The notes: generated by a model not told the origin, from the sequence alone. Counted from the stretch's first letter, positions 1 through 13,841 are shown. The stretch: 64,000 bases of DNA from Erythrophleum ivorense (GCA_026724425.1 JAIUCV010000004.1:6768001-6832000), one strand, 5' to 3'. Numbers and translations: made by a program.

Positions 1-1469
1 GCCAATATTTAGTCCATGCTAGCTATTTATGCCATTACCTAGGCTTGTCGCCTACAAAACGCTTTAAGTGAGTCTCTAAACTTTGATTTACCACCTCCAT
101 TTGACCATTAGATTCAAGATAGTAACCATAACTATAATTCAAAGTTGCTGCCTTTTTAAAGAGCTTCCTCTAAAATTGACTAATGACAATACAACTCTTA
201 TATAAAAACAATGGATTTTGGGAACCTACAAGAGAAAAGTCATACCACCAAAGAGAAAAAGCCATTAACTCCACTTTTTCCTCTCTTTTAGATAAAGCAT
301 TAGTTAGTCAGTTTTTAGAACCAGGCTTATACTTTATTTCAAACTTATAACCTATCAACTTTGAGATCCATTTTTGTTGATATGGGCCTATAATTTTCTA
401 TTCTAACAAAAATTTCAATGCTTTTTGATATGTTCTTATAATGAACTTGTGTCCCATCAAATAATATTGTTACTTCTTGATTGTCAACACTATAGATATA
501 AGTTTCCTCTCATAAACTAAATATCTTTGATTTTTTTAAAAAAGTGTTTGGCTGAAATAGATGATAGGTTTGCCCTTTTGCATTAAAACAATCCCCACTA
601 CATAGCCCATTAGCTTCTATTTCAAAAGATTGACTATAATCAAGTATGGCCAACACATGTATTGTAGTCATGGCTTTCTCCAATGTTTTAAAAGCTTTTG
701 AGCCTTATTACTCCACTTAAACAAATCTTTTTCCAACCAATTTGTTAGGGGTGCTGCTATCCTTCCATAATTTTTAACAAATCTCCTAATAATACTTTGT
801 TAAACCAAGGAATCCCTTATAACTCTTTTAGAATAGGTTAATTTACCATAGCCTTTATCTTAGAAGGATCACTTGTACACCTTTTGCAGAAATGATATGG
901 CTTAGATACTCCAACATAACTTGGCCTAAGACACACTTCTTTTTATTAATAACCATCTTGTGCTCTTGAAGTACCCCCAAAGCTACCTTTAGGTGTTCCT
1001 TATGAAAAAGAAAATTAGAATTGTAAATTAGGATACCATTAAAAAAAAAAGAATGAACTTCCTTAAATATCTCTGAATATGTTATTCATCAACCCTTGAA
1101 AGGTTGATAGGGCATTGGTTAGCATAAAGGGTATGACTAAGAACTCATCATGCCCCTCATTTGTCCTAAAGGCAGTTTTCTCTTCATCCCCTAGTTTAAT
1201 TCTTACTTAATGATAATCTTATTTTAAATCTAACTTTGAAAAAATTGTTACACATCCAAGTTCATCCAATGACTTATTAATGGCCGGGATGGTGAATTTT
1301 GTTATCTTATTTATAGCCCTATAGTCTACACAAAATCTCTAGCCCCAATCTTTTTCCTTTACTAATAACACTGAGCTTGAAAAAGAGCTAACACTAAAAC
1401 AAATAATCCTAACCACTAGCATTTCTTTTACTAGTTTTTCAATCTTAATCTTTTGAGAGTGGGCATACC

Positions 1470-2365
1470 CATGGTTATAAAAATCAGACCAGATCGACCG
1501 GTTCAACTGAAAAACTGGTGAATCGGCCATCTGTCCGGTCTGGACGTGTCTTAGAACTGGTCAAACTTGGTCAAGAACCGGGTTGAACCGACTAGTTTGA
1601 GGGAAAAACTGGCTCCAAACCTGCAATTGAACTAGTCTGCAGCATTTTTAATGTATAATTTCGCAAAATGGAGTCCACACATCTTGAACCCAGCTCCTCA
1701 GTTGCTCACCGCTGCACGCTCACCACTGAGCCAGAAGGCATCTTCATTTACATGTATACAATATATAATATAAAGACACTTCATATTTTAATTTTAGCAA
1801 CTCACCAAAATTGGCTTCCATGTGTCTCGAACACTGTCCCTTAAGGTAGAATTAGCTGCAACATCACCGCTGAACCAACCAACGTTATTGTTTGTTAAAA
1901 GTAATATTTAATATAAAGAGTTAAAGACTTATTATGTTTTTGTTTCAATAAATCAAAACAATCTTATGATTTGAACTTTGACCTTTAAATTGATAAATTA
2001 CACCTATATCATTGAATCTCTATTATTACTTTATTTATAATTAGAAAGTTTTAATATAATAAATTAAAAATAAAATTCATATGCTTTTTATTAAAATTAT
2101 ATAAGTACATTTTAATATATAAACAAATTAAAATTTAAATATTATATCATATTTGATTTATTTTTATGTATAATTAGTCATAATATGTTTCAAAATTTAT
2201 TAATATTTAGTTGTTATTGTTTATTATATTAAATTCTAATATATAAAATAAAATATATTTATTTAATTACCACCGGTTCGACTACAGTTCAACCACGGTC
2301 GAACCAATGAACCGTGAACCAATACCTTCACCAGTTCAATAACTGGTTCGATTTTAAAAACATTG
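1470..2365. mobile_element. hAT-like non-autonomous element nested in the gypsy reverse transcriptase
   Basis: About 0.9 kb interrupts the reverse-transcriptase reading frame between a PYRYA-type peptide and HSQKIKIEKL. The ends are imperfect terminal inverted repeats: CATGGTTATAAAAATC on the left and, reverse-complemented, CAATGTTTTTAAAATC on the right. Both are followed by repeats rich in GGTTCAAC and GAACCGG motifs. The flanks repeat GGCATACC (1462-1469) and AGCATACC (2366-2373), an 8-bp target duplication with one mismatch, which with the CA(A/T)(T/G)G ends points to hAT. Removing the insert and one flank copy rejoins the gypsy frame. No transposase is visible. Confidence 0.7.
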
Positions 2366-4233
2366 AGCATACCTATAAGGTTGTATGTTAGGTAACTATT
2401 CTCCAAGCTTTAACATAATTGCATGGTCTATTGAACAATATGGTGGCAAGCTTGGTTTAAGTTCACACATATACCTAAACTCCCCCAAGAACCACTAAAA
2501 CTTTGTTTCCATGCTCTGATGGTCTCTTTTTGGTTGTTCTGCTTCTATGGTAGTTGTTAAACCCATATTCAATTAAAAGCCTTAATCCTCCCCTCTTAAA
2601 GAACATACAATGGATTTAAAAGACATTTCAATCTTTGTCAAAGTTAGAGCTCCCTTCAAACAACACCACCTAGAACCCAGTTTGATTTTCATGGTAAGAG
2701 TTCCCCAATTCACCCTTATCTCCCCATGTAACTCCACTCAAGCTATTCCTAGCACTACACCAATCTCTCCCATGGGTAGAATGTCTAGATTATTGTCATC
2801 CCTTACAACTCTAATTGCACTCCCTTGCAAGCTCTTTTACAATACCTTGGAAATCTATCTCCCACCATAATTTTATACTAACTAGTCTTTTTAATGGACA
2901 AATTCAAATTTTCAACCAATTTTGTGTAATAAAATTGTGGATAGCTCCACTATCAATTAGTACTAGTGCTTTCTCCGCTTGCAACTTACTATGATCTTTA
3001 TAGTTTTGTTATCTCCTAACCCTACTATAGAGTTCATTGATAATTCTATACAAGTTTTAACATTATCATCCTCACCTCTTGTTACTTTCTCCATTCCTTG
3101 ACTATTTAGCATATAACTTTCTTCCTTTGTTTTGCTTCCTCAATCTTCAGTCAAGATAAACATTTGTAGCTATTTGTTTTTGCATTTATAACTAGGCCTA
3201 AACTTTTCTTCACATTTAAAACATAGCCTACGTTCCCTTCTTTTATTTATCTCACCTTCTAACAATCTCTTTGAAGAACTATAAGCATAAGACTAGTTCC
3301 CTTAGTTTATGCTCCTTCTTTAGTGTCAAGACTTTTCCCTTTAGAGATAGGTATTTGCACCTTCTCACATTAATTAGACTTAAGAATGTGTAGAAAATGG
3401 GTTTAAATCCACTCCATTTTGGACCCACTATAGCCTTACTACCCTTTGAAACTTTTGATTTTCTAACCTTGTCAAGTACTAAATTTCTCCCCTTAATTTG
3501 TTACATCAAATCCATCAATTAAGTTAACAATTGGGGTTGCATCAGCCTCACTTTTGCTCTAACCTTCTTACTCAGACCATTCTTGAACTCACCAATCAAA
3601 AATTCATCTAGGACCTTATCAAAAGGTGCTAAAATGAGCTTAAAATTTCTCCCTATAATTAAACACACCCTTTTCTTATTCGAGAGACATTAACATTTTA
3701 TAGTTGTCCCCTAATTGATTATAGTAAAACCTCTTAATTAACTCCTTTTTAAATAGTGGTAGAGAAGGTGGGGGTGCTTTAGCTTCTATCCATTAGAACC
3801 AATTTAAAGCTTTCCCTTTTGAACTCACAGCTAAAACCTATAGTTTCTCATCCTCAGTAACTCCATTCACAAAAAAAATTACCTTGCCACATTAAAAAGC
3901 CATCCAATTGGGTCTTTACCAGATAATAAAGGGAGTTCTAGCTTTTTGTACTTACCCCCTTCTTTGTTGCACACACTACTGCTTCCCCCTCTTATAACAT
4001 TGTTGCCATTCACTCTTTTACTGGACTCGCTAGGCATCGGTGGTTAATTCTTCGTCAATGATTTGCCTTAGTTGTCACTTCTACCTACCATCTATAACGC
4101 ATTTAGCTCGTTATGTGTCTCCATCATGAACACCTTCATTGATGCCATATCTTCTTCCATTTCTCCAAATCTCTTTTCTAATGTTTCCATTCTTCTTTCC
4201 ATTTTGGTACCGACCATACCTAAATCAATACTT

Positions 4234-4245
4234 GCTTTGATACCA
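4234..4245 (-). other. Retrotransposon primer-binding site (initiator tRNA-Met type)
   Basis: On the minus strand TGGTATCAAAGC lies three bases after the LTR end. This resembles the TGGTATCAGAGC primer-binding site complementary to the 3' end of initiator methionyl-tRNA used by many plant Ty3/gypsy and copia elements, with one mismatch. It fixes the direction of the gypsy element. Confidence 0.7.
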
Positions 4246-4248
4246 ATT

Positions 4249-4669
4249 TAACAAAACTCTTTCTATATGTAGTATTATTTATGAGATTAAAACTAAGATA
4301 TCTCCCAAAACAAGACAAAGATAGAAAGAATAAAGCTTAGATCATTACAAAGATAAAGATAAAATGAAAGAAAAAAGAAACCAAGTTCCCCTAGCTTTCA
4401 AGGGGCTAAGTCTCTCTTCCATATTTTTTTCTTCTCTCTACTTCCTTGATACCCAACTATATCCTACACAATAGCCTTCACACGCTCCTTTTACCCCAAT
4501 AGGTTTTGTTAGTTAGACTAATTTGTCCTTTCCCTATCTTTTGCCATCTCACCCTTTGTTGGCAAATTCAGCTGAACCTTAGGCCCTTTTCCTTTCTTTT
4601 TCTTCCTTTCATACGTATTATATATCTTGGGCTTGATAAACCCAAACCTATTGATACCTTATTGTAACA
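4249..4669 (-). repeat. 5' LTR of the gypsy element
   Basis: The stretch next to the primer-binding site is about 420 bp. On the minus strand it starts TGTTACAATAAGG and ends near GAGTTTTGTTA, just before the PBS. The start has the usual TG; the expected CA end is degraded, so the inner boundary is approximate. The matching 3' LTR would lie left of the window, and no target duplication can be tested. Confidence 0.5.
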
Positions 4670-6029
4670 AAGGAGTTATAGTTATAGATATAGATATAGA
4701 TAGTAACCAACTGAAATTTTGATAGCAAATTAATAACATAAGTAAGTTTAAGACTTGCGAGAACAAGAATGAGAATCTTTAGGATGTCATTGTAAATAGA
4801 GTTGCAAAATGGTACTAGAAAAATTCGTCCTGAGGATCAAATGACTTTAAAAGGGTTATACACTAATGGAACATATGAACATAATATAAGTCATGGCTTT
4901 CTTCTTCACAACTAGGGTAGTCTTGTGCCTTATGGCCAAAATAATGGAGTCTCTTATGACAAATAGGGGAATGAGAGAAACATGTAGATTGTTGACTTAG
5001 ACTATCATTGGCCATAAAGGCTAGTTGCATTACAAAGTATCGATGGTTCATAACTGCATGATGTACATAGTTGATAGTTAAGAGTGTAGAATACAACACT
5101 TGCATTTTCATTGTGGTTGACTAGTTTGTCGTTAGCTAGATATAAGGAAAGCTTGGGATTTGAATGACTTTGCTTGTTTCCTTGATGGAGTCAATGATGA
5201 GAACACAATGTTCCTCAACATTATGTTCTAGGCTAAGAAGAAAGGAATCACTAAGAGCTAATTTGTTAACAAAGAAATAGGGTAATGTTAAGGCATTGTT
5301 CATTCATATACTGCTTCAAATGGAAATTTTTTATTTGTATATAGTTGTTAAGATTATCTTGATAAGTGTAAATGATGGATAAGAAGTGGCTTTGTTTCAC
5401 AAGACTAAATGAAATATGTATGTTGTGAAACTTGGAAAAGATGAAGAAGACAAAGAAAGACAAGGTATAATGAACAAAACAATGAAGAACCATACATAAA
5501 CATGAGAATTTTTATAAAGTAATCACCTGTAGCAATTTCATTGTTTGAATTAGGAACTTTATAGTAAAACATTGTTTCTGGGTTAAAGGTACTAAAAAAG
5601 CTTCAATAGTCTAGCGTAAATTTTACGACACAAATAAATGAATTTGCAGCTCCAATAATAAGTCCTCTCATCTACTCTGTGTCATACTTGAGGATGTCTA
5701 TGTTTCAAATGGTGAATGTATTTGCAATAAGTAAGTGCAGGTGAGTTTCTTTAACATCCCTATTGAAGCAATAGCCTAACAAAATGAGTTAAGGGGCTAG
5801 ATGCATTGTAACCTGACTATATCTTTAACGTTAATATATAGGAATTGTGCAAGTGAAAGTTGCCTAGATCAAAACAAAATAAGTGAATTAGATAAAAGTT
5901 GTGAAGCAAATATGAGAAGCATGTAGAGATGTTGAACATAAATAGTATTCTTTAGAAGTAGTTTTGTTTATGAATATAAATAGTAACCTAATATAGGTAT
6001 AAATTGATGGGAAAAAGCTAAACAATATT
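4670..6029. other. AT-rich intergenic stretch, nothing recognised
   Basis: Between the gypsy LTR and the CACTA terminus I see a short TATAGA-type microsatellite (about 4679-4701) and otherwise low-complexity AT-rich DNA. The short open frames show no domain, splice pattern or start context that supports a gene. Confidence 0.5.
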
Positions 6030-6044
6030 CACTACAAGAAATTA
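6030..6044 (+). repeat. Left CACTA terminal inverted repeat
   Basis: CACTACAAGAAATTA matches the right terminus (16391-16405) over its first 12 bases exactly. It is flanked outside by target copy ATT. Confidence 0.93.
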
Positions 6045-6900
6045 AGGATTTTCTCACAAAAAATTCTCATAGAAAAAAATTAGCAAGAAATTTTTGCCAA
6101 AATTCTCACAAAAATTGTCATTGTGCACAGTATTTATCCTATTCTCATGATAAATTCTTACAGTTCAAATTTCCATGAGAATAGTCTGAGAAATTTTAGA
6201 GAGAAATACTGTGATAAAAGTGCTATAGTATGACAAGAATATATTCTCATAGAATTTTTTTGTGAGAAACAAAGATAAAAAAGTATTTATAATTCTGTCA
6301 AAAAATTTTCATGAGAAAAATAGAGAGAATTTTGTAATCATTTATCATAATAAAATACCATGAGAATACCATGAATATTCTCATAGTATTTTACCTTAAA
6401 AACAAAGAAATATTCACTTCTCATGATCTATCACCATGAGAAAAAAAAATCACAAAGGTTTTTAAAATTCTCATGATATTTCTCAGTGAGAACTACTGCG
6501 AGAATTTAAGAAAAAATTATCCAAATTTTAGAAGGAAAATGAAATTTATTTGCATGATTTTTTTTCTTTCCAATAAAAAGAATTACCAAAAATTTTTTGT
6601 TCTCATGGAAAAGTACCGTGAGGGAATAAAAGTATTATGCTTTTTGTTTTTTCACGATTTTATTCCATAAGAAAATAGAAAATGGAGTAGGAAATTTTTA
6701 AATTTTCTCACAGAATTATTCCATAAGAAAAGACCAAAAGAAAGTTCTAATTCTCATAGAAGAGTACCATGAGAAACAAAAACATTTATTTTTTTTTTAT
6801 TTTCTCATAGTATTACTCTGTGAGAAAAGAGGAAAACAAAACAAAAAAATATTTTTAACCTTCTCATGGAATTTTTTTATGAGAAAATTTTACAATAAAG
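6045..6900. repeat. Left CACTA subterminal repeat region
   Basis: More than twenty short direct and inverted copies of a TTCTCA(T/C) core, usually followed by AGAAT, A(T)n and TGAGAA, fill this stretch. Pairs in opposite orientation form small hairpins, for example TTCTCATAGAA then TTTTTGTGAGAA near 6241-6270. In En/Spm the equivalent subterminal motifs bind the TNPA protein; that role is inferred here from position and arrangement. The short open frames inside are artefacts of the repeats. Confidence 0.85.
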
Positions 6901-8063
6901 TTTTAATGACATAAGGATTTTTGTAGAACCCAAAATTCAGTGTGTTCTTCATTTTTTTTTTGTTTTTTCCATTCACGGTGTTTGTGCCTAGTTTTCCTCG
7001 AGTGGATCTTGCACTTTAGCCATCGTCCAAGTGCTGTGCCATAACCAATGATGTCTAACCATTCACCATAGCCCTTCCTTTCATTTGTCACAGGTTCCTT
7101 CATCGTGTACACTACCATATTCATAAAGGTGAGCTCTCCTTCATCCCCTCCATCTTTCTAACACTTTCCTTCAATCCCATGATTTCATCTTTTCTATCAC
7201 GATTTCATCCTTCTCGTCATTCTCCCTCTAATCTACTAATAAACCTGTTATTATCTTGGCTATTAATTATTCATATGTTTCACCAATTCCCTTAATTTTT
7301 AGTGCTCATAACAAGAAAACATAAAGATGATGGCTTTTAATTTGAAACAAATAATAGAGTTTCTATACAAAATCCTCAGTTTGTAAAATTCATAAGAAAA
7401 TCCTAATTTATTTGACTTTATTTTGTTCATCTTGATGTGAGTTCTATCAGAAAATGCCAAAATGAATGAAAGCAAGAGTACCAAATATTATAGATGATGG
7501 AAAATGTCCAATGAGCTATTATTTGGGTTTTCTTGCTAAGGATAAAGGTCATGGGTTGACATGGTGGCTCCTTGTCTATGACTTTTAATTAATGTATTAA
7601 TAATGTATCATAAAATTTATAGGTTGAAGATAGTCTATATATTTTTAATATTAGGTATATATATATGATTTGGTTTATTAATTTCTAATGAATTTAGTTA
7701 TTTTTAAAATTCTCATAAATGTATTTAATTATTTTTTATGAATTATAAGACTAAAATGAAGCAAATATCAATTTATTACCCTTAAGGTTTTATTATTTAC
7801 TTTAATACTTAGAATGATAATTTTGTTTTATTTTATTTTTTAAAAAATATTAAAATGATAGCATATAATTTTTTTGTGATTAAATATTTTATGGAACTAA
7901 AACAAAATTATACTTGTTATACTAATACCTAAAAAAAATTGATATTGATAAGATTTTTCAAGAATTAAAATAGAATTTATCTATTAATTTTTTTAAAAAA
8001 ATTTATTTTATATTTTTATAATTTAATTAATAAAATATTAAAGTCTGCAATAACTATATTGAA

Positions 8064-8088
8064 TGAATCATTACTCAGTAATGATTCA
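8064..8088. repeat. Perfect 25-bp palindrome
   Basis: TGAATCATTACT, a single C, then AGTAATGATTCA: 12-bp arms around one unpaired base, within the CACTA interior. Confidence 0.8.
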
Positions 8089-8737
8089 ATGATTCATGAC
8101 TTATGCATAGTAAAAAAAGAAGCAGGATAGCCTAGACAATCAACGTTTAAAAGACAAGTAACTTAGACCTCTTTACTACAAAGTATGCAAAAAATAATTA
8201 TAGGGACATTAGGTACAACATTATATTTGTTGTGAGTGTTTAGGAAATTAAGAAGATTTTTACTTTTTTTATTTCTTTAAATTAATAGTATTATATTATA
8301 AGCATTATTGAAATTATAAATATTGTAGACTTAATTTACATGATGAGCTTGTCTTTAACATTAGATATTATCCTAAAAAAATAAATATCAATTATGAATA
8401 ATTGTAATTGGATGACTCTATTCTTGTTAGCATCTTTTTAAATCATCTCATATATTGGGTTTGACCTTAATTTCCTAAAATAAAACAAACTTCTACCTAT
8501 GCATAATCAAAATTTTTTTTGGGTATACTAAAATTGCCACAAAAGAGACCATTTAAACCTACTAAAATTGTTGAACATTTCTTTAGCTATATTTATCATA
8601 TATTACCAAAGATATATCAATCAATTCTAAAAGTATAACGAAAATTCCAATTACGCATAATTTTTCCATTTTAATGATTTTGTTTATTTCATGATAGACT
8701 TTACTTTTATGGAGTTAGAAAGAGATCTCACTAATGA

Positions 8738-9006
8738 TATTGTGGATGATTTGGCCAAAAAATGAAAAAGTTTAAGTAATAAGAAAAATATAAAATTATG
8801 TGGGTTTAAACCCATATCTTATGTATGTGTATTTGGTTGTGGTTGATGAAGTTAATAAGTTTACTCTCCAGTTATATTGTGGATGATTTGGTTTAAAAAA
8901 ATGTTTGAGTAATATATTGTATCATATTTGTTACTCAAGAAAAAATCTAAAATTGTTTTGGTTTAAACCCATATCTTATGTATGTGTACATAGTTATGGT
9001 TGATGG
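8738..9006 (+). repeat. Diverged direct duplication inside the CACTA element
   Basis: Two copies begin with TTGTGGATGATTTGG (8740 and 8877) and both end with AACCCATATCTTATGTATG followed by a GGTTGATG-like stretch. The spacing grows from 137 to 158 bp because of indels between copies. Confidence 0.7.
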
Positions 9007-10249
9007 TAGAGACATTTGATGAACAAATTAACAAAAATAAGAAGTTGGACCATGCCATTATATGATACAAAATTATGAAGTTAGCGTGTCAGTTTAATTA
9101 GGGCTACTGAAGAAATAAGTGAATGTGAATTAGAAAATGGTTGGCGAGAAGCAAAAGTATGGAGTATGGAAAGGGAATTCCTTCTTTAAAGTGGCCCATT
9201 CATCTCTAAAAATATATACTTAAAGAAGTTTTTTGGAATCCAAAAATCCTAGCCAAAGGACTGCAATAAAAATGTGACAATTCTAAACCTCAAATCAACA
9301 CTTTTTATAAAGACTAACTTTTAAATTGGCTTATATCTCAAGTTTCACATACCCAAATTTTGCAATTTAATTCCATTTGACCCTAAAACACTTATACTAA
9401 CTCTAGGTAAATTAAACCTGCTCAAAGTGAAAAATCCTAAAAAAACATACTAAATGGTCATAGTGACCCTACCAACTCTCATTAATCCTCTCATTGCAAC
9501 TATTTCTGTCACAAATGGGGAAATTTAATCCTACTCATTTCCAAATCCTTTACAATCATATGAGTTGTTAAATCATGATTTATCACTTCAAATGTTTTAA
9601 CATTAATCTATCCTCTTCAAAGCATGAACAACACCTAATAAATTTTCAATTCTTCCTAAATAGCTTAAAATTGAAAAAAAAAATCCAAAATGGAGAAGAT
9701 TTACTTACCAATTTAAAGCTTAATTCCCAACACTCCTCAAGCTACATTCAAGCTTCACATGACAAGTGTTTCTCCCTCTTTCACTTCTTATTCTTTGCCT
9801 AAAACAAAAGAGAACAATCATAAAATTCCAACTTCCAATCCAATCAAAATTAAAGGTCAAATTAATAGAAAGATTACCTTGATAATCAAAATTTTTCTCC
9901 TTCCTTAAAATCCAATCAATCATGGAATCATAGGCTATTCAATGCAATTCCAAGTGTCACAATTTTTCATGAATCTCCAATAGGATTATTCAAACATTTG
10001 AAGTTATTTGCTATTTTGTTTCATTTTTATATGTTGGCAAAAGTTAGGGTGGAAATGGTCTTTTGTGAGAAGGAAAACTACTTGGGAAGTATTTAATTGA
10101 GGTATTTGTTGTAAACTTTTAAGAGAATTAAGTCTGATGGATCTTTTTGAAAATCGTCTTTGGATGTATAATAAAATATAAGGTAATCGTTAAAGGATTA
10201 TACAAGAGTTTTTTACAGGTGTAGAGGAGTTTATTTAGTTTGCAAGTTA

Positions 10250-13200
10250 ATTAGATGTATTTAAACAAGAAGAGAGGTTTAAATGTTCTTACATAAAATG
10301 TAGATGCATGAGGTATTATAATCTAGAAAAAGTCAGGATGCAGTTATGTTAAAAAAAAAAGTTTATACCTGATTATTATTATTGGCATAATCATAAAGAG
10401 GAATATCCACCATCGACTCCAATTAAGATTGATCTTTGTATGAATTTTAATCCATATGAGCAAATAGTTGAGGATATGGTTGAGGCATCACTTGAAAGAT
10501 ATAACATGCCTAAAGACCCTAATATAAGTTTTGCAAAGTTTTATGACATGTTCAGAGTTACATAAGTTTCATTGTGGGATATGTGTGAAAATCATATAGT
10601 GTTATCAATGACTATGAAATTGTTAAGCATTAATCAGATTATAACATTCCTACGCATGTATTGATGAGATTATCACATTAATGATTGAGATCTTGCTTGC
10701 TAATCATTGAATATCTGGTAACTTGTACTAAACTAAAAAATTGGTTTCAAAACTTGGTTGTAGTTATCAAAAGATTGATTATTGTAATTAAGAATGTATA
10801 TTGTATTATGGTGATGTAGCCAATGGTAGAGAATCTCAATTTTGTGATAAAGCTAGATTTAAGGAGGTAAGAGTATAAAAAGATAGGTTTAAGGAGGTCT
10901 CCAAGAAATAAATGTGATATTTACCAACTATTCCAAGACTTCAGAGATTATTTGCTTCTAATACCTCAGTTAAGTATATAAGATGGCATCATAAAAACCA
11001 TTGTGATGAAGGAGTCTTACTGCATCTATTATATAGGAATGCTTAGAAGCATTTTGGCCAAACTCATCTAAAATTTGCATCAGAGTTAAGAAATGTCAGG
11101 TTGGATCTTTAGGTTAATAGTTTTATTCCATTTAGTTTGAGTTCCAAGCCATATTCTCGTTAGCTTGTAATTATTACTTCATATAATATTCCACCCGACA
11201 TGTGAATGCAATAAGAATGTATGTTTTTAACAATAATAATATTAGGATCCAAAAAGGAAGATTAATATGTCCTTATAACCTCTGATTTATAATTTGAAGT
11301 TGCTTTAGGAAGAGTTTGTGCAAACATATGACATCTTTATGAAACAAAATTTCAAGTTAAAATTACCCTTATATGGACTATCAATCAATTTTTAGCTTAC
11401 AACATGTTGAGTGGTTAGTAAACTATAAGGAGATTGGGTTGTCCTATTTACATGGGTTGTTTAAAGGCATTCCAATTGAAGTATGGAGGAAAAACTTTGT
11501 TATTTTGATTGTCATCATCAATTCTTGCCAATGAATCATCTGTTGCATCGTAATAAACAAAAATTCCTAAAGAATACCATGGAGACTTCATAACCACTAC
11601 TGGGGCATTCAAAAGTGGAAGTGTATGAGTAAGTTAGGAGATTTCCTAAAATAATAAAATCTCTAAGCCTATCATTGAAGGGGTATGGTTAGAACCATAA
11701 TCGAACTAATTGTAGTATTTTTTAAGACCTTTTTTATTAGCATGACTTGTTGAATCCTCATAGTATAGATGTAATGTATACAAAAGAAAATTCTTTCCAA
11801 AATGTGTTTAATATAGTGATGGGTGTGAATGGTGAGACAAAAAGATAATGTAAAAGTAAGGTTAGATTTGACTGTGAACTGCTAACAATCTACTTTACAT
11901 ATAGAGGATAAAGACAATGGTAAAATGGCAAAGCTTAGGGCAACATACGTATTTAATATGGAGCAAAATAGAGCGATATGTGAATGAGTTAAAACTTTGA
12001 AGCTTTTAGATGGTTATTCATCCAACTTGGGATGTTATGTTTATGTGAAAAATTACACTTTAATAAAGATGAAAAGTCATGATTGCCATGTTTTCATGGA
12101 AAGGCTATTACTAATTGTATATAATGGGTTATTAACCCCGATCTCTGATACCTTAATGGAGTTGAATCATTTCTTTTAAGATCTTTATACTCCTACTTTA
12201 CAACTAAATAACCTTAATGCGATAGAGTAAAACATTCCTGTCATTTTATATAAACTTGAGAAGATATTCCCTTCTAGTTTTTTTGATGTCATAGAACACT
12301 TACCTATTCACTCAACGTATAAAATAATAGTGGGTGGACCTATATAATATAGGTGGATGTATCCATTTGAGAGATTTTTATATATAATAAAGAGAAAGGT
12401 TAAAAATAAAGTCCATGTTAAAGATCTCTTTGGGAAGTGTATACACATGAAAAAACTTTAACTTTATGCTTTTATTATTTTGAGTTATATATTCACTCAA
12501 GAACTAGGAGAGTTCCTTGAAATAATGATGGTGGGGAGTGCAATGATCATCCTCCCATCTTTATCTTCAACTATCCTAGCCAGCCTTATAGAAGAGCTAC
12601 TTGTAACACTCAGTATCTTACTGATAATAAGGCTAATGTTATAACATTATATATACATCTCAATTGTCCAGAGGTTAAACTTTTCCCTAAGTAAGATTCT
12701 CTTTCAATTTGATTAAATATATAATTATCTTTTCAAATGTAATATTTTAACTAATCGAGGTTAATCCCTTCATAATATAATACAGTATGTATGTTGAGGC
12801 ATTACTTTCCATGAACCTTACCCTATCTAAAGAGGCAGTTGATAAGCATATTTCATTTCACGAATGATTCAAAACTTATGTAAGTTCATCTGAATTTCAT
12901 AAAGGGAGACTATAAATTCATGAAACTAAGTTTCTTATATTATTTTTTCAATAATGATATTAGTTTTTTGATTGGGTTTTGAACTCTTTAAATGGAATAC
13001 ATGATGCTTTGTTAGTTTCTTTGTCTTAGGGTCCTTTATGGCTTGTGCATACATGGGATCAATGATCTACTAATGATTATAAGTTTCACACAGCTTTTTG
13101 GGGAAAAAGAAGGAAGACAAACAATAGTGGATTATGTGTAAAAAGACAAACAATAGTGGAGTATGTAATAAAAGGCAATATGTTATGTCATGATGTGTTG

Positions 13201-13535
13201 AAGGAGATTATACAGGTAAAGTTTACTAGCCTACCAGTTAAGTGGTTTACAGTCTTCAATAATGATTGGTATGATCCTACTAATTAAGGGATTTGACTTT
13301 ACCCTAAATATAGTATTGTGGAGGTCAAGGCTAAAAGAACAAATAAGGTTAATGATCCTTTTACCTTTGCCAAACAAGCCGATCAAGTGTATTTTATACC
13401 ATATCCAAAATCGGTACCTACTAAAAAAGGTTGGCTTGTTGTGATTAGAACTAAAGCAAGAAATAAGATTGATGCTCTTGATGATGATAATCTAGATGCA
13501 CCATTCCAAAATGAGAGCAACAGTTCACCTTAATT
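10250..13535 (+). pseudogene. CACTA TNP2-like transposase remnant
   Basis: Broken plus-strand frames reproduce the CACTA transposase domains in order. A transposase-associated zinc domain lies at about 10272-10410 (FKCSYIKCRCMRYYNLEKV, then YYYWHNHKEE). The Tnp2 core covers about 10455-11700, with YEQIVEDMVEASLERYN, KFYDMF, TKKLVSKLG, MWYLPTIPRLQRLFAS, SYNIPPDM, WTINQFLAYNMLSG and FDCHHQFLPMNHLLHRNK. A DUF4218-type segment (HLPIHSTYK, then YRWMYPFERF) is at about 12290-12380, and a DUF4216-type segment (NDWYDPTN, then KKGWLVV) at about 13255-13520. Many stops and frameshifts separate these, so no functional protein is made. In the family this protein is the main transposase, acting on the CACTA ends. 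Confidence 0.88.
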
Positions 13536-13841
13536 GATTGATACCAATATCAGTAAGCAAGATCTAAGAGATAACATAGGTTAGAGCGAAGAAGTAGACG
13601 ATGTACATATTAGCTCTTTTATTGATAAAATTGAAAAAGAAAGTAATGAAGTATTAGACGAGAAACTATTAAATGGTCACTCCTTTAATACTAAAGAATA
13701 TTCTCATAGTAATTATTATTTAGCAAGTAATTAATAAATTTCAATAAAAACTTGTTACTATTACTTAATAATTTGTTTAACTTACACGAATTATTTACTC
13801 ATGCCTACTTTTAAAATGTTTTTTCATTTTCCCTTTTAAAT

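Larger units (their letters stand above)
1..4248 (-). pseudogene. Ty3/gypsy gag-pol remnant, open at the left window edge
   Basis: Read on the minus strand this is a decayed polyprotein in the order gag, protease, reverse transcriptase, integrase. Just after the primer-binding site come a Met- and Glu-rich gag start and gag core (about 4230-3500). A zinc-knuckle-like stretch with CFKCEEKF then KCKNKQ lies near 3230-3160, and a protease-like DSGAIHNFI-type motif near 2950-2900, read with a frame change. Reverse transcriptase follows, with EKLVKEML and a VDYRAINK-type stretch near 1450-1290 and the palm region to about 800. The left edge holds integrase sequence (SNGQMEVVNQSLETHLK, about 120-60), so the element continues outside the window. 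Stops and frameshifts occur throughout and nothing is translatable. The domain order identifies Ty3/gypsy; the lineage within it is not resolved. Confidence 0.85.
6901..10249. other. Non-coding left interior of the CACTA element
   Basis: This AT-rich stretch lies between the subterminal repeats and the first recognisable transposase peptide. It contains a 25-bp palindrome (8064-8088) and a diverged direct duplication (8738-9006), both listed separately. I recognise no host-gene fragment. A short minus-strand frame near 6903-7124 has no known domain. Confidence 0.5.

Noticed and set aside
6045..6900. Regularly spaced short repeats resembling an array
   Set aside because: The units vary, occur in both orientations and lie at both ends of a CACTA element, so they are subterminal transposase-binding repeats and not a CRISPR array.
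6903..7124. Minus-strand 73-residue basic frame
   Set aside because: Inside the CACTA element, no known domain and no splice context.
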